Source: CAYHIW01 sp964356745 (GTDB taxonomy: Bacteria; Patescibacteriota; Microgenomatia; UBA1406; GWC2-37-13). Taken from it: a DNA stretch of 23,291 nucleotides. Position 1 is the first letter of the stretch. Each line of letters starts with the position of its first letter. The notes below the pieces were generated by a model. The model saw only the letters and a program-made list of their open reading frames with translations. It had not been told where the DNA came from and made no database searches. Positions 7,261-14,735 of the stretch are shown piece after piece. The DNA lies in assembly GCA_964356745.1 (NCBI GenBank), contig CAYHIW010000008.1, positions 1-23,291 on the forward strand, written 5' to 3'. The position numbers and the translations under genes are program-made.

Positions 7261-7284
7261 GGATTTATTATATAATATCCTTTG
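7261..7284. promoter_or_regulatory. Overlapping divergent -10 boxes (ATTATATAAT)
   Basis: The palindrome ATTATATAAT (7267-7276) contains TATAAT on both strands: plus 7271-7276, ending 8 nt before the ATG of the penicillin-binding protein at 7285, and minus 7272-7267, ending 6 nt before the micropeptide ATG at 7260. The start codons are only 24 bp apart, so the two promoters must compete for the same DNA. No convincing -35 hexamer was found for either. Confidence 0.6.
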
Positions 7285-9804
7285 ATGGTTATTCCGCGAC
7301 GAGCTAGATTAAGAAGACTCTATGCTCGGCAGAAATTTACAACAAAACTTCTTATTGTAGGAGTCGGTTTCTTACTTGTCTCCTTCATCTTTCTCTTCCT
7401 TACATTTGCTTGGTTTGCGAGAGATCTTCCGGCACCTGGAAAACTTGTTCAAGTGAGCAATTCTTCAACAGTTTTTTATGATCGGGATGGAAACGTCTTG
7501 TTTGAGATGTATAAAGATCGCAATCGTGTACCGGTTTCTCTCAAGGAGGTTTCTCCTTTTGTCCAAAAAGCAACGGTAGCGATTGAGGATAAGAATTTCT
7601 ACAAACACAAAGGGATATCTGAGACAGGTATTATACGATCTGTTTTTGCAATTGTTTTCAAAGGAACCGTACAGGGTGGATCAACCATTACTCAGCAACT
7701 TATTAAAAATGTACTGCTCGATTCACAACGCACTGCTTCGAGAAAAATTAAAGAAGTGATTCTTGCCATAGAAGTTGAGAGGAGATATAACAAAGATCAG
7801 ATTCTTGAATTGTACCTAAATGAAGCGCCTTATGGAGGGACGTTTTGGGGTATTGGTTCGGCAAGCCGTGGTTATTTTGGTAAGCCACCAAAAGATCTTA
7901 CCATTCTTGAATCAGCATTTTTGGCAGGACTGCCCCAGCTCCCAAGTTACTATTCACCATTTATCGGAACTAAAGACGCGTGGAAAGGTCGAACGACTTC
8001 GGTCTTACGACGAATGCAGCAAGACCACTACATTACTTCAAAAGAAGAGGAAACAGCGTTGAAGCAAATGAACTCGCTCAAGTTTACCGAACCAAAATTA
8101 AGTATCAATGCTCCTCATTTTGTATTTTATGTTCGAGAACAACTTGAGAAAGAGTTTGGTGTAAAGATTCTGGATCAGGGAATCAGAATCAAGACAACGC
8201 TTTCGTCCAAAGTGCAAAAGATGACGGAAGAGATTGTAAAAAAAGAGATAGAGAAATTAAAGGGTTCAAATGTCGGTAACGGCGCTGCGGTAGTTGTTGA
8301 TTCGAAAACAGGAGATATTTTAGCGATGGTTGGATCGTACGATTACAATAATGAAAAATACGGTAAGTTTAATGCGGCTCTTGGTAAAAGACAGCCTGGA
8401 TCGTCGATAAAGCCGATTACGTATGCTCTTGCGTTTGAGAAGGGTTATACTCCTGCAACGGTTATTATGGATCTTCAGACTACGTTTCCCGATCAAGGAG
8501 AAAAAGAATACATCCCGGTTAATTATGACGGAAAGTTTAACGGGCCCATGCAGTTGCGATTCGCACTAGGAAACTCGATTAATATTCCGGCGGTTAAGCT
8601 TCTTGCTATGGTTGGTATTCGCGACTTCTTGCGTAAAGCAGAAGCAATGGGTCTTGAATCATTTGCTCCAACGCAAGAAAATCTAAATCGATTTGGATTG
8701 TCTATTACGCTTGGTGGTGGAGAGAGTACTCTTTTGGATATGACGTCTGCCTTTTCGGTATTTGCCAGAGGTGGTATAAAAAAAGATTCGCAATCAATAA
8801 TCGAAGTAAAAGATTATAGAGGAAGAACTCTTTATAAACCCAAGAAAGGATCAGACAAGACAGTGTTTTCTCAGGAAGTTTCATTTCTCATTTCTCATAT
8901 TCTGTCAGACAATAACGCAAGAAGTTTAGCATTTGGTACATCGTCATATCTTAATGTTCCTGGAAAAACAGTAGCAGTAAAAACAGGTACATCAAATGAC
9001 AAAAGAGATAACTGGACCATTGGGTATACGAACGACGTTACAGTCGGGGTCTGGGTTGGTAATAATGACAACTCTCCTATGAATCCTAAAATCGCATCTG
9101 TTAATACAGGAGCCTCTCATATTTGGTATAACATAATGTCAAAGTTGCTCGGTAAAGACTACGAATACAAAGACGGTATAATCCAGTTACCAAGCAAAAT
9201 AAAAGCACTTACCGTCGATTCGTATCTTGGAGGATTGCCCAAAGATGGATCTCCTACTCGATCTGAGTATTTCGTCGAAGGATCAGAACCAAAAGATGTC
9301 TCTCCTGCTTACAAAAAACTAAAAATTTCTAAGTCAACCGGTAAACTTGCAAACGACGTTGAAATTAAGAGTGGTGATTATGAAGAAAAAGAATTTGTTG
9401 TTGTGCGGGAAACTGATCCCGTCTCAACCGACGGTAAAAACAGATGGCAGGAAGCGATTGATGCTTGGGCAAAAGGACAAGGAGATGGTAAGTTTCATTA
9501 TCCAACCGAGACGTCAGATGCAAATGTTGACTCGGTCGCTGTTTCTATAAAAAACCCGTCTGATAAGTCAACTGTTGGAAATAGTTTCCATGTCGAGGCG
9601 AGTATCGTATCTGGAGATAAAATTAAAAACATCAAAATATTTATTGATGGAAAAGAGGAACGTAACTTGGACGGACATAGACAAACAATCGATGAATCGT
9701 TCAATCTCTCAGATGGAGTGTATGAAATAAAGGTAGTCGCAAAGAACGAAAAAGATAAAGAAGGATCGTCTACGATTAAAATTGGAGTAAATAAAGCGCC
9801 GTAA
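7285..9804 (+). CDS. Class A penicillin-binding protein (bifunctional transglycosylase/transpeptidase)
   Basis: 839 residues. A basic cytoplasmic N-terminus and one membrane anchor (about 25-46) come first. The GT51 glycosyltransferase follows: AIEDKNFYKHKG with catalytic Glu about 101, GGSTITQQLIKN, and RKIKEVILAIEVE. The transpeptidase has all three active-site boxes: SSIK (nucleophile Ser373, Lys376), SIN (431-433) and KTG (566-568). After it come a linker and a C-terminal Ig-like beta domain (about 745-838) with FHVEASIVSGDKIKNIKIF and VYEIKVVAKN, similar to adhesive or peptidoglycan-associated modules. It polymerises and cross-links peptidoglycan outside the membrane. An in-frame TTG at 7282 is possible, but the ATG fits the TATAAT at 7271-7276. 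It ends 4 bp from pheT's end (convergent). Confidence 0.94.
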   Translation: MVIPRRARLRRLYARQKFTTKLLIVGVGFLLVSFIFLFLTFAWFARDLPAPGKLVQVSNSSTVFYDRDGNVLFEMYKDRNRVPVSLKEVSPFVQKATVAIEDKNFYKHKGISETGIIRSVFAIVFKGTVQGGSTITQQLIKNVLLDSQRTASRKIKEVILAIEVERRYNKDQILELYLNEAPYGGTFWGIGSASRGYFGKPPKDLTILESAFLAGLPQLPSYYSPFIGTKDAWKGRTTSVLRRMQQDHYITSKEEETALKQMNSLKFTEPKLSINAPHFVFYVREQLEKEFGVKILDQGIRIKTTLSSKVQKMTEEIVKKEIEKLKGSNVGNGAAVVVDSKTGDILAMVGSYDYNNEKYGKFNAALGKRQPGSSIKPITYALAFEKGYTPATVIMDLQTTFPDQGEKEYIPVNYDGKFNGPMQLRFALGNSINIPAVKLLAMVGIRDFLRKAEAMGLESFAPTQENLNRFGLSITLGGGESTLLDMTSAFSVFARGGIKKDSQSIIEVKDYRGRTLYKPKKGSDKTVFSQEVSFLISHILSDNNARSLAFGTSSYLNVPGKTVAVKTGTSNDKRDNWTIGYTNDVTVGVWVGNNDNSPMNPKIASVNTGASHIWYNIMSKLLGKDYEYKDGIIQLPSKIKALTVDSYLGGLPKDGSPTRSEYFVEGSEPKDVSPAYKKLKISKSTGKLANDVEIKSGDYEEKEFVVVRETDPVSTDGKNRWQEAIDAWAKGQGDGKFHYPTETSDANVDSVAVSIKNPSDKSTVGNSFHVEASIVSGDKIKNIKIFIDGKEERNLDGHRQTIDESFNLSDGVYEIKVVAKNEKDKEGSSTIKIGVNKAP

Positions 9805-9808
9805 GTAA

Positions 9809-11689
9809 TTATCTGATCTCTGCTTGGTATTTTTCCTTCAACGTTTTTATTATTGTTTCTTTTTCAGGAATTACATCTTCTTTTGTCAGATTTTTATCTG
9901 ATGACAGAAACTCTAACTTAAGGAATACTGATTTTTTATCATTTTGCGTCCGTGGCTCCTCACCTAACGTAACTTTGGACAACATTGAAGACGAGTTTCG
10001 TACTTCATGCAGTAGTTCGCCTACTTTTACTTCGATGTCAACTAAAAGTGACAGATCTTGAAAGATAACTTGCGGAGGAGTTGTGTACACGGTGGCCTTC
10101 TCCTTCTTTTTAAGAGCGTACATCTGTTCTATGTTTATTTCAGAAAAGAATGTATTTACGCCTACGTGGTTAATCTCGACAATAGAATGATCAAAACGTA
10201 TAAGTAATTTCTCAAAAAGAGCTTCGATGAATCCTTTTGTTGAAGTATAAGAATTACTTGTTGAGTAAGTCAGTACTCCAAGAGTTCTCTGTTCAACATA
10301 ATCATTTCCTTTCAGGAAGTAAATTTTTCCAATTTCGAAAAGGAGAATCTGTGGTTTTTTATACTTCTTTTGTTCGACTAAGGTTTTTAACAGACTTTCC
10401 TCAAGCGTTGTTCTCAACATGATTTTTTCACTACTCAACGAGTTTTCTAGTTTGATGGGAGTTAGTTTAGATTGAGATTCGTTGACAAGTGGTTCGGTAA
10501 TTTCTTCGTTAAAACCAAACCCAACAAGAGCATTTCGGATTTCTTCCTCAAATTCATAAAGACTTGATTGGACGTTGAGCGGTGGTGGAAATGCAGGAAG
10601 TTGAGCCGGAATATTGTCGTATCCAAAGATTCTTAACACTTCCTCAATAACATCTTCTTCTTGCTCGATATCGGTTCGAAAGTATGGAATCGACACGTTA
10701 ATTGAGTCAGTTCCCTTTTTTGTTGGTAGTTCAAGTCTGTTAAGTAATGTATTTGCTTCGTCTAGTGAAATAGTTACTCCACTAAGTCTGTTAAGATTTT
10801 TGATGGATAGTTCGATTGTTTTTTCCTCAGGTTTTACAAGGTATGTATCGGTATGATCGACAAGTTTTCCTCCACATAGTTCAAGTATCAATGCAAGACC
10901 TCTTCTTAATCCGAGCTCTGCGAGATGCGGATGAGTAAACTTTTCTAGTCTCGTAGATGCTTCAGTTCGAATTTGGTGACGGAGCGACGATCTTCGAATG
11001 GTGGCTTGGTTCCACGTTGCAGATTCGAGAATGACCGACGTTGTTGAGTTTTGAATTCCGCTCTCAACACCACCAATAATACCGGCAAGTCCAAGAACTT
11101 GATTGGGACTTGCGACCACAAGATCGTCTTCAACAAGTTTGATTACTTTTCCACCAAGTACGGTTAATGATTCATCTTTTTTTGCATTGCGAACAATAAG
11201 GTGTCTCTCCGATACTTTGTCAGCGTCAAAAGCATGCATAGGACGACCGATTTCGATCATGACAAAATTAGTTATGTCGACAAGATTATTTATCGATTTT
11301 ATTCCGTACGTTTCCAATTTTTCTTTAAGCCATTTAGGCGACTCGCCTATTTTGATTCCTTCTATAGTAACGCTGTCAAATCGTGGACAAAGCTCAGGGT
11401 TCTCGATCTCAATTTTCGTGTCTTTTTTGATGGTGAGAATTTCATTTAAATATTCTTTTGGAAGCTTGATTTTGGTATTAAGAACTGCTCCGGTTTCGCG
11501 TGCTAAACCAATTATCGAAAGACAGTCTGCTCTGTTCTGACGAATTTCAAGATCGTACACAATATCATTTCCTACCTTTTTATACGGACCATCCTGCATG
11601 TGTCCGACCGAGGTAAGTTTATGTATGAGTTCGCTTGGTTCTATGTCGAAGTCAACATAATCTCGAAGCCAGTTAATAGGTAATTTCAT
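9809..11689 (-). CDS. pheT: Phenylalanyl-tRNA synthetase beta subunit, lacking the EMAP-type domain
   Basis: 626 residues against roughly 800 in most bacteria. It begins with the family's MKLPINWLRDYVD and LTSVGH, but then passes almost directly to YDLEIRQNRADCLSIIGLARE. The tRNA-binding EMAP-like insertion (about 40-150 in E. coli) is therefore missing. The B3/B4 editing region is kept (NNLVDITNFVMIEIGRPMHAFD around 135; GIIGGVESGI), as are B5 (DEANTLLNRLEL; EEDVIEEVLRIFGYDNIP), the catalytic-like core and a C-terminal FDX-ACB anticodon-binding domain (from about 535). Together with PheS it forms the alpha2-beta2 enzyme that charges tRNA-Phe. It starts 3 nt after the pheS stop, with no ribosome binding site, and is therefore co-transcribed with pheS. 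Confidence 0.94.
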   Translation of the reverse strand: MKLPINWLRDYVDFDIEPSELIHKLTSVGHMQDGPYKKVGNDIVYDLEIRQNRADCLSIIGLARETGAVLNTKIKLPKEYLNEILTIKKDTKIEIENPELCPRFDSVTIEGIKIGESPKWLKEKLETYGIKSINNLVDITNFVMIEIGRPMHAFDADKVSERHLIVRNAKKDESLTVLGGKVIKLVEDDLVVASPNQVLGLAGIIGGVESGIQNSTTSVILESATWNQATIRRSSLRHQIRTEASTRLEKFTHPHLAELGLRRGLALILELCGGKLVDHTDTYLVKPEEKTIELSIKNLNRLSGVTISLDEANTLLNRLELPTKKGTDSINVSIPYFRTDIEQEEDVIEEVLRIFGYDNIPAQLPAFPPPLNVQSSLYEFEEEIRNALVGFGFNEEITEPLVNESQSKLTPIKLENSLSSEKIMLRTTLEESLLKTLVEQKKYKKPQILLFEIGKIYFLKGNDYVEQRTLGVLTYSTSNSYTSTKGFIEALFEKLLIRFDHSIVEINHVGVNTFFSEINIEQMYALKKKEKATVYTTPPQVIFQDLSLLVDIEVKVGELLHEVRNSSSMLSKVTLGEEPRTQNDKKSVFLKLEFLSSDKNLTKEDVIPEKETIIKTLKEKYQAEIR

Positions 11690-11692
11690 AAG

Positions 11693-12688
11693 TTATGCAA
11701 ATGCAATTTCTCCGCTGTACAGTTTTCTAATATCTTTAATGCCGAAGTCGAGCATGACCAATCTGTCGAGTCCAATACCAAATGCAAATCCAGACCATTT
11801 CTTAGGATCAATACCGCAAGATCGTAGTACGTTTGGATGAACCATTCCTGATCCTAATACTTCGATATATCCTCTATATTTACAGACACTACATCCCTCA
11901 GTGTGACAAAATGTACATTCCACATCGAGACCTGCACCCGGCTCAACCTGAGGATAATATTTACATCTAAATCGTGTTTTAACATCCCCGTAGAGAAAGT
12001 GAACAAACTCAATAAGCGTTCCTTTGAGATCTGCCATGCTGATATTTTTATCAATCACAAGACCTTCGTACTGATAAAACATGGAGTTGTTGGTAGGGTT
12101 TGATGTTTCGTTTCGATACACTTTCCCTGGAACTACAATTCTTAAAGGAAGTTTTTCTGAGGTCATTGCTCGAGTCTCAACAGATGAGGTGTGAGTTCTT
12201 AGTAGTATCTCTGGGTCGCTAATATACAGAGTGTCTGCGAGGTCGCGCGCCGGATGATCATGGGGAAGATTGAGTTTTTCGAAATTGTATTCGTTGGTTT
12301 CGATTTCAGGACCTTCATAAACACTGTATCCTAAGTAGCGAAAAAAACTGTTTAGTTTTCGCAGTGTTTGTGTTGTAGGATGAAGATGTCCAAGTGGTGG
12401 TTTTATTCCAGGAAGTGTCGGATCTTCCACAGTTTCTTTAGAAAAATTCTCACCTAATTCTTTTTTCTTGTGTTCTAATGTTTCTGCAATTTGATTTTTA
12501 AATTGATTTATTTTGATACCAAAATTTTTGCGCTCTTTCTCTTCCACCTCCGTAATTTTTTGAAGAAGTGAGTTTATAAGTCCGGATCGACCGAGAAATT
12601 TAATCTGCAAATTTTGAAGTTCGTCACTGTCTTTGATTTTTGAGATAGCATCTAAGAATTCTTTTTGAAGAGTTTCGATACGGTCCAT
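11693..12688 (-). CDS. pheS: Phenylalanyl-tRNA synthetase alpha subunit
   Basis: 331 residues, normal length. An N-terminal coiled-coil (about 1-85, EEKERKNFGIKINQFKNQI) that contacts tRNA is followed by the class II catalytic domain. Markers are HPTTQTLRKLNSFF, the motif 2 region KVYRNETSNPT, VEPGAGLDVEC, CHTEGCSVCK (a cysteine knuckle frequent in bacterial PheS) and the motif 3 segment FAFGIGLDRLVML. The first ATG at 12688 is preceded by ATGACA-N16-TATAAT ending 6 nt upstream, so it should be leaderless. In E. coli pheST follows rplT directly. Here the order thrS-infC-rpmI-rplT ... pheS-pheT is kept, but an unknown gene and a GIY-YIG gene intervene. Confidence 0.96.
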   Translation of the reverse strand: MDRIETLQKEFLDAISKIKDSDELQNLQIKFLGRSGLINSLLQKITEVEEKERKNFGIKINQFKNQIAETLEHKKKELGENFSKETVEDPTLPGIKPPLGHLHPTTQTLRKLNSFFRYLGYSVYEGPEIETNEYNFEKLNLPHDHPARDLADTLYISDPEILLRTHTSSVETRAMTSEKLPLRIVVPGKVYRNETSNPTNNSMFYQYEGLVIDKNISMADLKGTLIEFVHFLYGDVKTRFRCKYYPQVEPGAGLDVECTFCHTEGCSVCKYRGYIEVLGSGMVHPNVLRSCGIDPKKWSGFAFGIGLDRLVMLDFGIKDIRKLYSGEIAFA

Positions 12689-12694
12689 GAAAGA

Positions 12695-12722
12695 ATTATA
12701 CTAGAAATACACACCATGTCAT
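12695..12722 (-). promoter_or_regulatory. pheST promoter with repeat-derived -35
   Basis: On the minus strand ATGACA (12722-12717, 5/6 match to TTGACA) is followed after 16 nt by TATAAT (12700-12695), which ends 6 nt before the pheS ATG at 12688. The ATGACA is the terminal sequence of the palindromic repeat that starts at 12717, so a repeat copy seems to provide the -35 element. Confidence 0.6.
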
Positions 12723-12760
12723 CCCGCACTTTTTTGTCATCCCGCACTTGATGCGGGATC
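12717..12760. repeat. TGTCATCCCGCA palindromic repeat, one and a half copies
   Basis: A truncated copy, TGTCATCCCGCACTTT (from 12717), is followed by a fuller one with the perfect hairpin ATCCCGCA/TGCGGGAT (12739-12746 with 12752-12759, loop CTTGA). The TGTCATCC terminus is shared with the element at 179-237. It lies between pheS and the GIY-YIG gene, whose other side also carries a palindromic repeat. Confidence 0.75.
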
Positions 12761-12776
12761 CATTAATATATGTACC

Positions 12777-13061
12777 ATGTCTTATTTTATTTACATTATT
12801 GCAAGTAAGAAAAATGGAACGTTATATATTGGGGTAACGAGTAATCTTGCAAAAAGAATTTACTTACATAAAGAAAAACTAATAGTTGGATTTACTGAAA
12901 AATACGACGTAGATCGTTTAGTTTATGTTGAATCGTATGAGTTTATTAAAGATGCAATTAAAAGAGAAAAGCAATTGAAAAAGTGGAAACGACAATGGAA
13001 GATAGATTTGATTGAGAAAAAAAATCCAAATTGGGAAGATCTATATAGAGATTTAATTTAG
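12777..13061 (+). CDS. Small GIY-YIG nuclease-domain protein
   Basis: 94 residues, a single GIY-YIG domain of the stand-alone UvrC-like type. Visible motifs: YFIYII (the GIY position, Tyr6), TLYIGVTSNLAKRI with Tyr17, Gly19 and Arg27, His31, and the later AIKREKQLKKWKRQWK helix with the acidic residue expected for catalysis, ending in the NPNWEDLY motif common in this subfamily. The fold nicks DNA, but the substrate of these tiny proteins is not established. It is the only plus-strand gene inside the thrS-to-pheT block and has palindromic repeats at both ends, which suggests insertion. TAATAT (12764-12769) ends 7 nt before the ATG. It is AT-rich and Lys-rich. UvrC itself is excluded by size. 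Confidence 0.88.
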   Translation: MSYFIYIIASKKNGTLYIGVTSNLAKRIYLHKEKLIVGFTEKYDVDRLVYVESYEFIKDAIKREKQLKKWKRQWKIDLIEKKNPNWEDLYRDLI

Positions 13062-13064
13062 GTG

Positions 13065-13115
13065 GATTCCTGCTTTCTCGCCTCGCTGAAGCTCCGGCGA
13101 AGCGGGCGCAGGAAT
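13065..13115. repeat. Palindromic repeat downstream of the GIY-YIG gene
   Basis: The outer arms ATTCCTGC (13065-13072) and GCAGGAAT (13108-13115) are perfect inverted repeats. The interior is GC-rich (about 13077-13107, with CTCGCTGAAGCTCCGGCGA) and also partly self-complementary. GC content is far above the flanks. A GCGCAGGAGTAAT remnant follows at 13124-13136. It starts 3 nt after the GIY-YIG stop and could end transcription of that gene. The rest of the gap up to 13192 shows nothing else I can name. Confidence 0.65.
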
Positions 13116-13192
13116 AACAAAAAGCGCAGGAGTAATAGGAGGTATAGGATAGATAAAAATTATCGTGTTTTGCCCCTTACTACAATAAATAA

Positions 13193-13627
13193 TTAGTTTT
13201 GAGAGCTTTTAAATCTAAATAGAATTTTTTCTTTTGTTTGGTGTATTTGCCTTTGTATATTTTCAACTTGATCTGGCGTCATGTCTTTATTTGATTCATC
13301 AATGTTTGTCCACCAACATTGAATACCCCAAATAAGGTTTAGTTGATCAGTATCTCCAATTACAGCTATTAGTGGATTACCAGATTGATCCTTTGCAGTA
13401 ATTTTTGAATCAAGAGGTTCTTGTGACTGGAACGCTTTAACAGAGTTAATGTGATTAAGTTTCTCCTCTGGGAGTTCGTATTTTCCAAGCAGAACTCCAA
13501 CACGACCGGAAAGATTACCGTCAGGACCATGATCGTCTTCATCTCTACAATCTTCAGCAATAAAAACCAGTGGAAAAACAGAATGGCTTTCTGGAAGTGG
13601 GAATTGATCCCTTTCACGCGCTGACAT
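13193..13627 (-). CDS. Unknown 144-residue protein at the end of the infC-rpmI-rplT operon
   Basis: I do not recognise this family. It is a soluble, acidic protein with no signal or membrane segment. Visible are a charged N-terminus (MSARERDQFPLPES), a hydrophobic strand (SVFPLVFIAED), an Asp-rich patch (CRDEDDHGPDG), a second strand (LIAVIGDTDQLNLIWGIQCWW) and a C-terminal helix (TPDQVENIQRQIHQTKEKIL). The start at 13627 lies 1 nt after the rplT stop, so it is almost surely translated from the thrS-infC-rpmI-rplT transcript. That position hints at a link to translation, but nothing in the sequence proves a role. Its stop is followed by the repeat-filled gap before the GIY-YIG gene. Confidence 0.7.
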   Translation of the reverse strand: MSARERDQFPLPESHSVFPLVFIAEDCRDEDDHGPDGNLSGRVGVLLGKYELPEEKLNHINSVKAFQSQEPLDSKITAKDQSGNPLIAVIGDTDQLNLIWGIQCWWTNIDESNKDMTPDQVENIQRQIHQTKEKILFRFKSSQN

Positions 13628-13628
13628 A

Positions 13629-13970
13629 TTATTTTACTTTGTTGATTATTTCAGTGAACACTTCTGGGTGTTCGACGGCGATTTGAGCAAGTACTTTACG
13701 ATCAAGTTCCACCTTTTTCTTTTTGAGAGATTGAATAAAGACACTGTATGACAGTCCTTGTTCGCGGACTGCAGCGTTAAGTCGCACAATCCAAAGCGTT
13801 CGAAAATTACGCTTTGTTCTTTTTCTACCATGATATGCGTACTGACCTGCATGAAGAACAGCTTCTTTTGCTTTTTTAAACTGTTTACTTCGACTCATCC
13901 AGTACCCTTTGGCAAGTTTAAGTACTTTTTTGTGTCTATTTTTAGTTGTGGTTCCTGCTTTAATTCTCAT
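13629..13970 (-). CDS. rplT: 50S ribosomal protein bL20
   Basis: 113 residues, close to the usual 115-120. The basic N-terminal extension and family signature are clear: HKKVLKLAKGYWMSRSKQFKKA, then YAYHGRKRTKRNFRTLWIVRLNAAVRE and the C-terminal globular part ending in FTEIINKVK. bL20 binds 23S rRNA early in large-subunit assembly; in several bacteria it also represses its own operon through an mRNA leader. Here the operon starts with a leaderless thrS, so that kind of leader is not evident; internal control before rpmI remains possible. It lies 16 nt after rpmI. Confidence 0.97.
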   Translation of the reverse strand: MRIKAGTTTKNRHKKVLKLAKGYWMSRSKQFKKAKEAVLHAGQYAYHGRKRTKRNFRTLWIVRLNAAVREQGLSYSVFIQSLKKKKVELDRKVLAQIAVEHPEVFTEIINKVK

Positions 13971-13986
13971 AGTTTCACGTTCTACT

Positions 13987-14184
13987 CTACTTAAGTCCTA
14001 ACATTCGTAAAATCTTTTTGGCGTATTCTCCCTTTGTTTCTTTCATAAGTTTGAGACTTCGAATTCGTTTCTTGCCCTTTTTGGTTCTGTTGTGTCTTAA
14101 ATAGTGTGAACGATGTAGTACCTTACCTGATTTGGTTACTTTAAATCGTTTTGCTGCTGATTTTCGTGTTTTTTGTTTTCCCAT
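13987..14184 (-). CDS. rpmI: 50S ribosomal protein bL35
   Basis: 65 residues, the standard length. It is very basic, with MGKQKTRKSAAKRFKVTKSGK at the N-terminus, then the family core LHRSHYLRHNRTKKGKKRIR. It is a structural protein of the large subunit, bound to 23S rRNA. It starts 2 nt after the infC stop and is followed by rplT after 16 nt, the canonical IF3-L35-L20 order. A weak purine stretch AAGAAG before the start is the nearest thing to a ribosome binding site in this operon and lies inside the end of infC. Confidence 0.97.
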   Translation of the reverse strand: MGKQKTRKSAAKRFKVTKSGKVLHRSHYLRHNRTKKGKKRIRSLKLMKETKGEYAKKILRMLGLK

Positions 14185-14186
14185 AA

Positions 14187-14735
14187 TTACTTCTTGCGTG
14201 ACACAACTGCTCGTATAACTCTTCCTTCAATTCGTGGCTCCTTGGAAACATTTATGTCGCCAAGTTGGGCTATAAACTTTCGCGCTAGTTCTAGCGCCAT
14301 GGACTGCTTGCCCATCTCTCTTCCTTTTAACGTTAAATTAATTCTTACTTGGTTACCATCGCTCAAAAACTCGCGTGCTTTCTCTATGATTCTTTCTAGA
14401 TCTGCCTGAGCGATAAAAAGCGATAATTTTAAATCTTTTACAACGCTTTTCTTAATTCCTTTTTTAGCTTCTTTAAGCTTTTTTTCTTCTTGATATAAAA
14501 ACTTTTTAAAATCAATTATTTTTGCAACAGGCGGATTAGCTTTTGGAGCAACAAGTATGAGATCTTCTTCTCTTTCTTGCGCAATCTTAAGAGCTTCTTC
14601 CTTTGATAAAACTCCAATCTGTTTGCCTTCCCAGTCGATGACTCGAAGTTGAGGAAAATTGATCTGAAAATTAATGACAAATTTACTTCTGTCAATAAGC
14701 GATCTTGGTCCTCTTCGATATCGAGGGTTATGCAT
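14187..14735 (-). CDS. infC: Translation initiation factor IF-3
   Basis: 182 residues, normal length, with both lobes. The N-domain includes the motif region LRVIDWEGKQIGVLSKEEALKIA (about 31-53) and PPVAKIIDFKKFLYQ; the linker is Lys-rich; the C-domain has VRINLTLKGREMGKQSMALELARKF. IF3 keeps the 30S subunit free and checks start-codon and initiator tRNA pairing. It starts with ATG, not the rare AUU start used for autoregulation in enterobacteria. The ATG at 14735 overlaps the end of thrS by 8 nt (ATGCATAA), giving translational coupling. In a genome that appears to use leaderless mRNAs, IF3 activity is of special interest because IF3 disfavours leaderless initiation in E. coli. Confidence 0.97.
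   Translation of the reverse strand: MHNPRYRRGPRSLIDRSKFVINFQINFPQLRVIDWEGKQIGVLSKEEALKIAQEREEDLILVAPKANPPVAKIIDFKKFLYQEEKKLKEAKKGIKKSVVKDLKLSLFIAQADLERIIEKAREFLSDGNQVRINLTLKGREMGKQSMALELARKFIAQLGDINVSKEPRIEGRVIRAVVSRKK

Noticed and set aside
11103..11540. Open frame of 145 codons on the plus strand
   Set aside because: It lies wholly antisense to pheT, whose domains are all recognisable. Its product is Ser/Thr/Arg-rich with no family features and there is no promoter-like box at its start.
13193..13627. Assigning the gene after rplT to a known ribosomal or rRNA-modification family
   Set aside because: No motif supports it; position alone is not enough.
13971..13986. L20-binding autoregulatory leader between rpmI and rplT
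   Set aside because: The gap is 16 nt with no clear fold; regulation inside infC cannot be judged without structure prediction.
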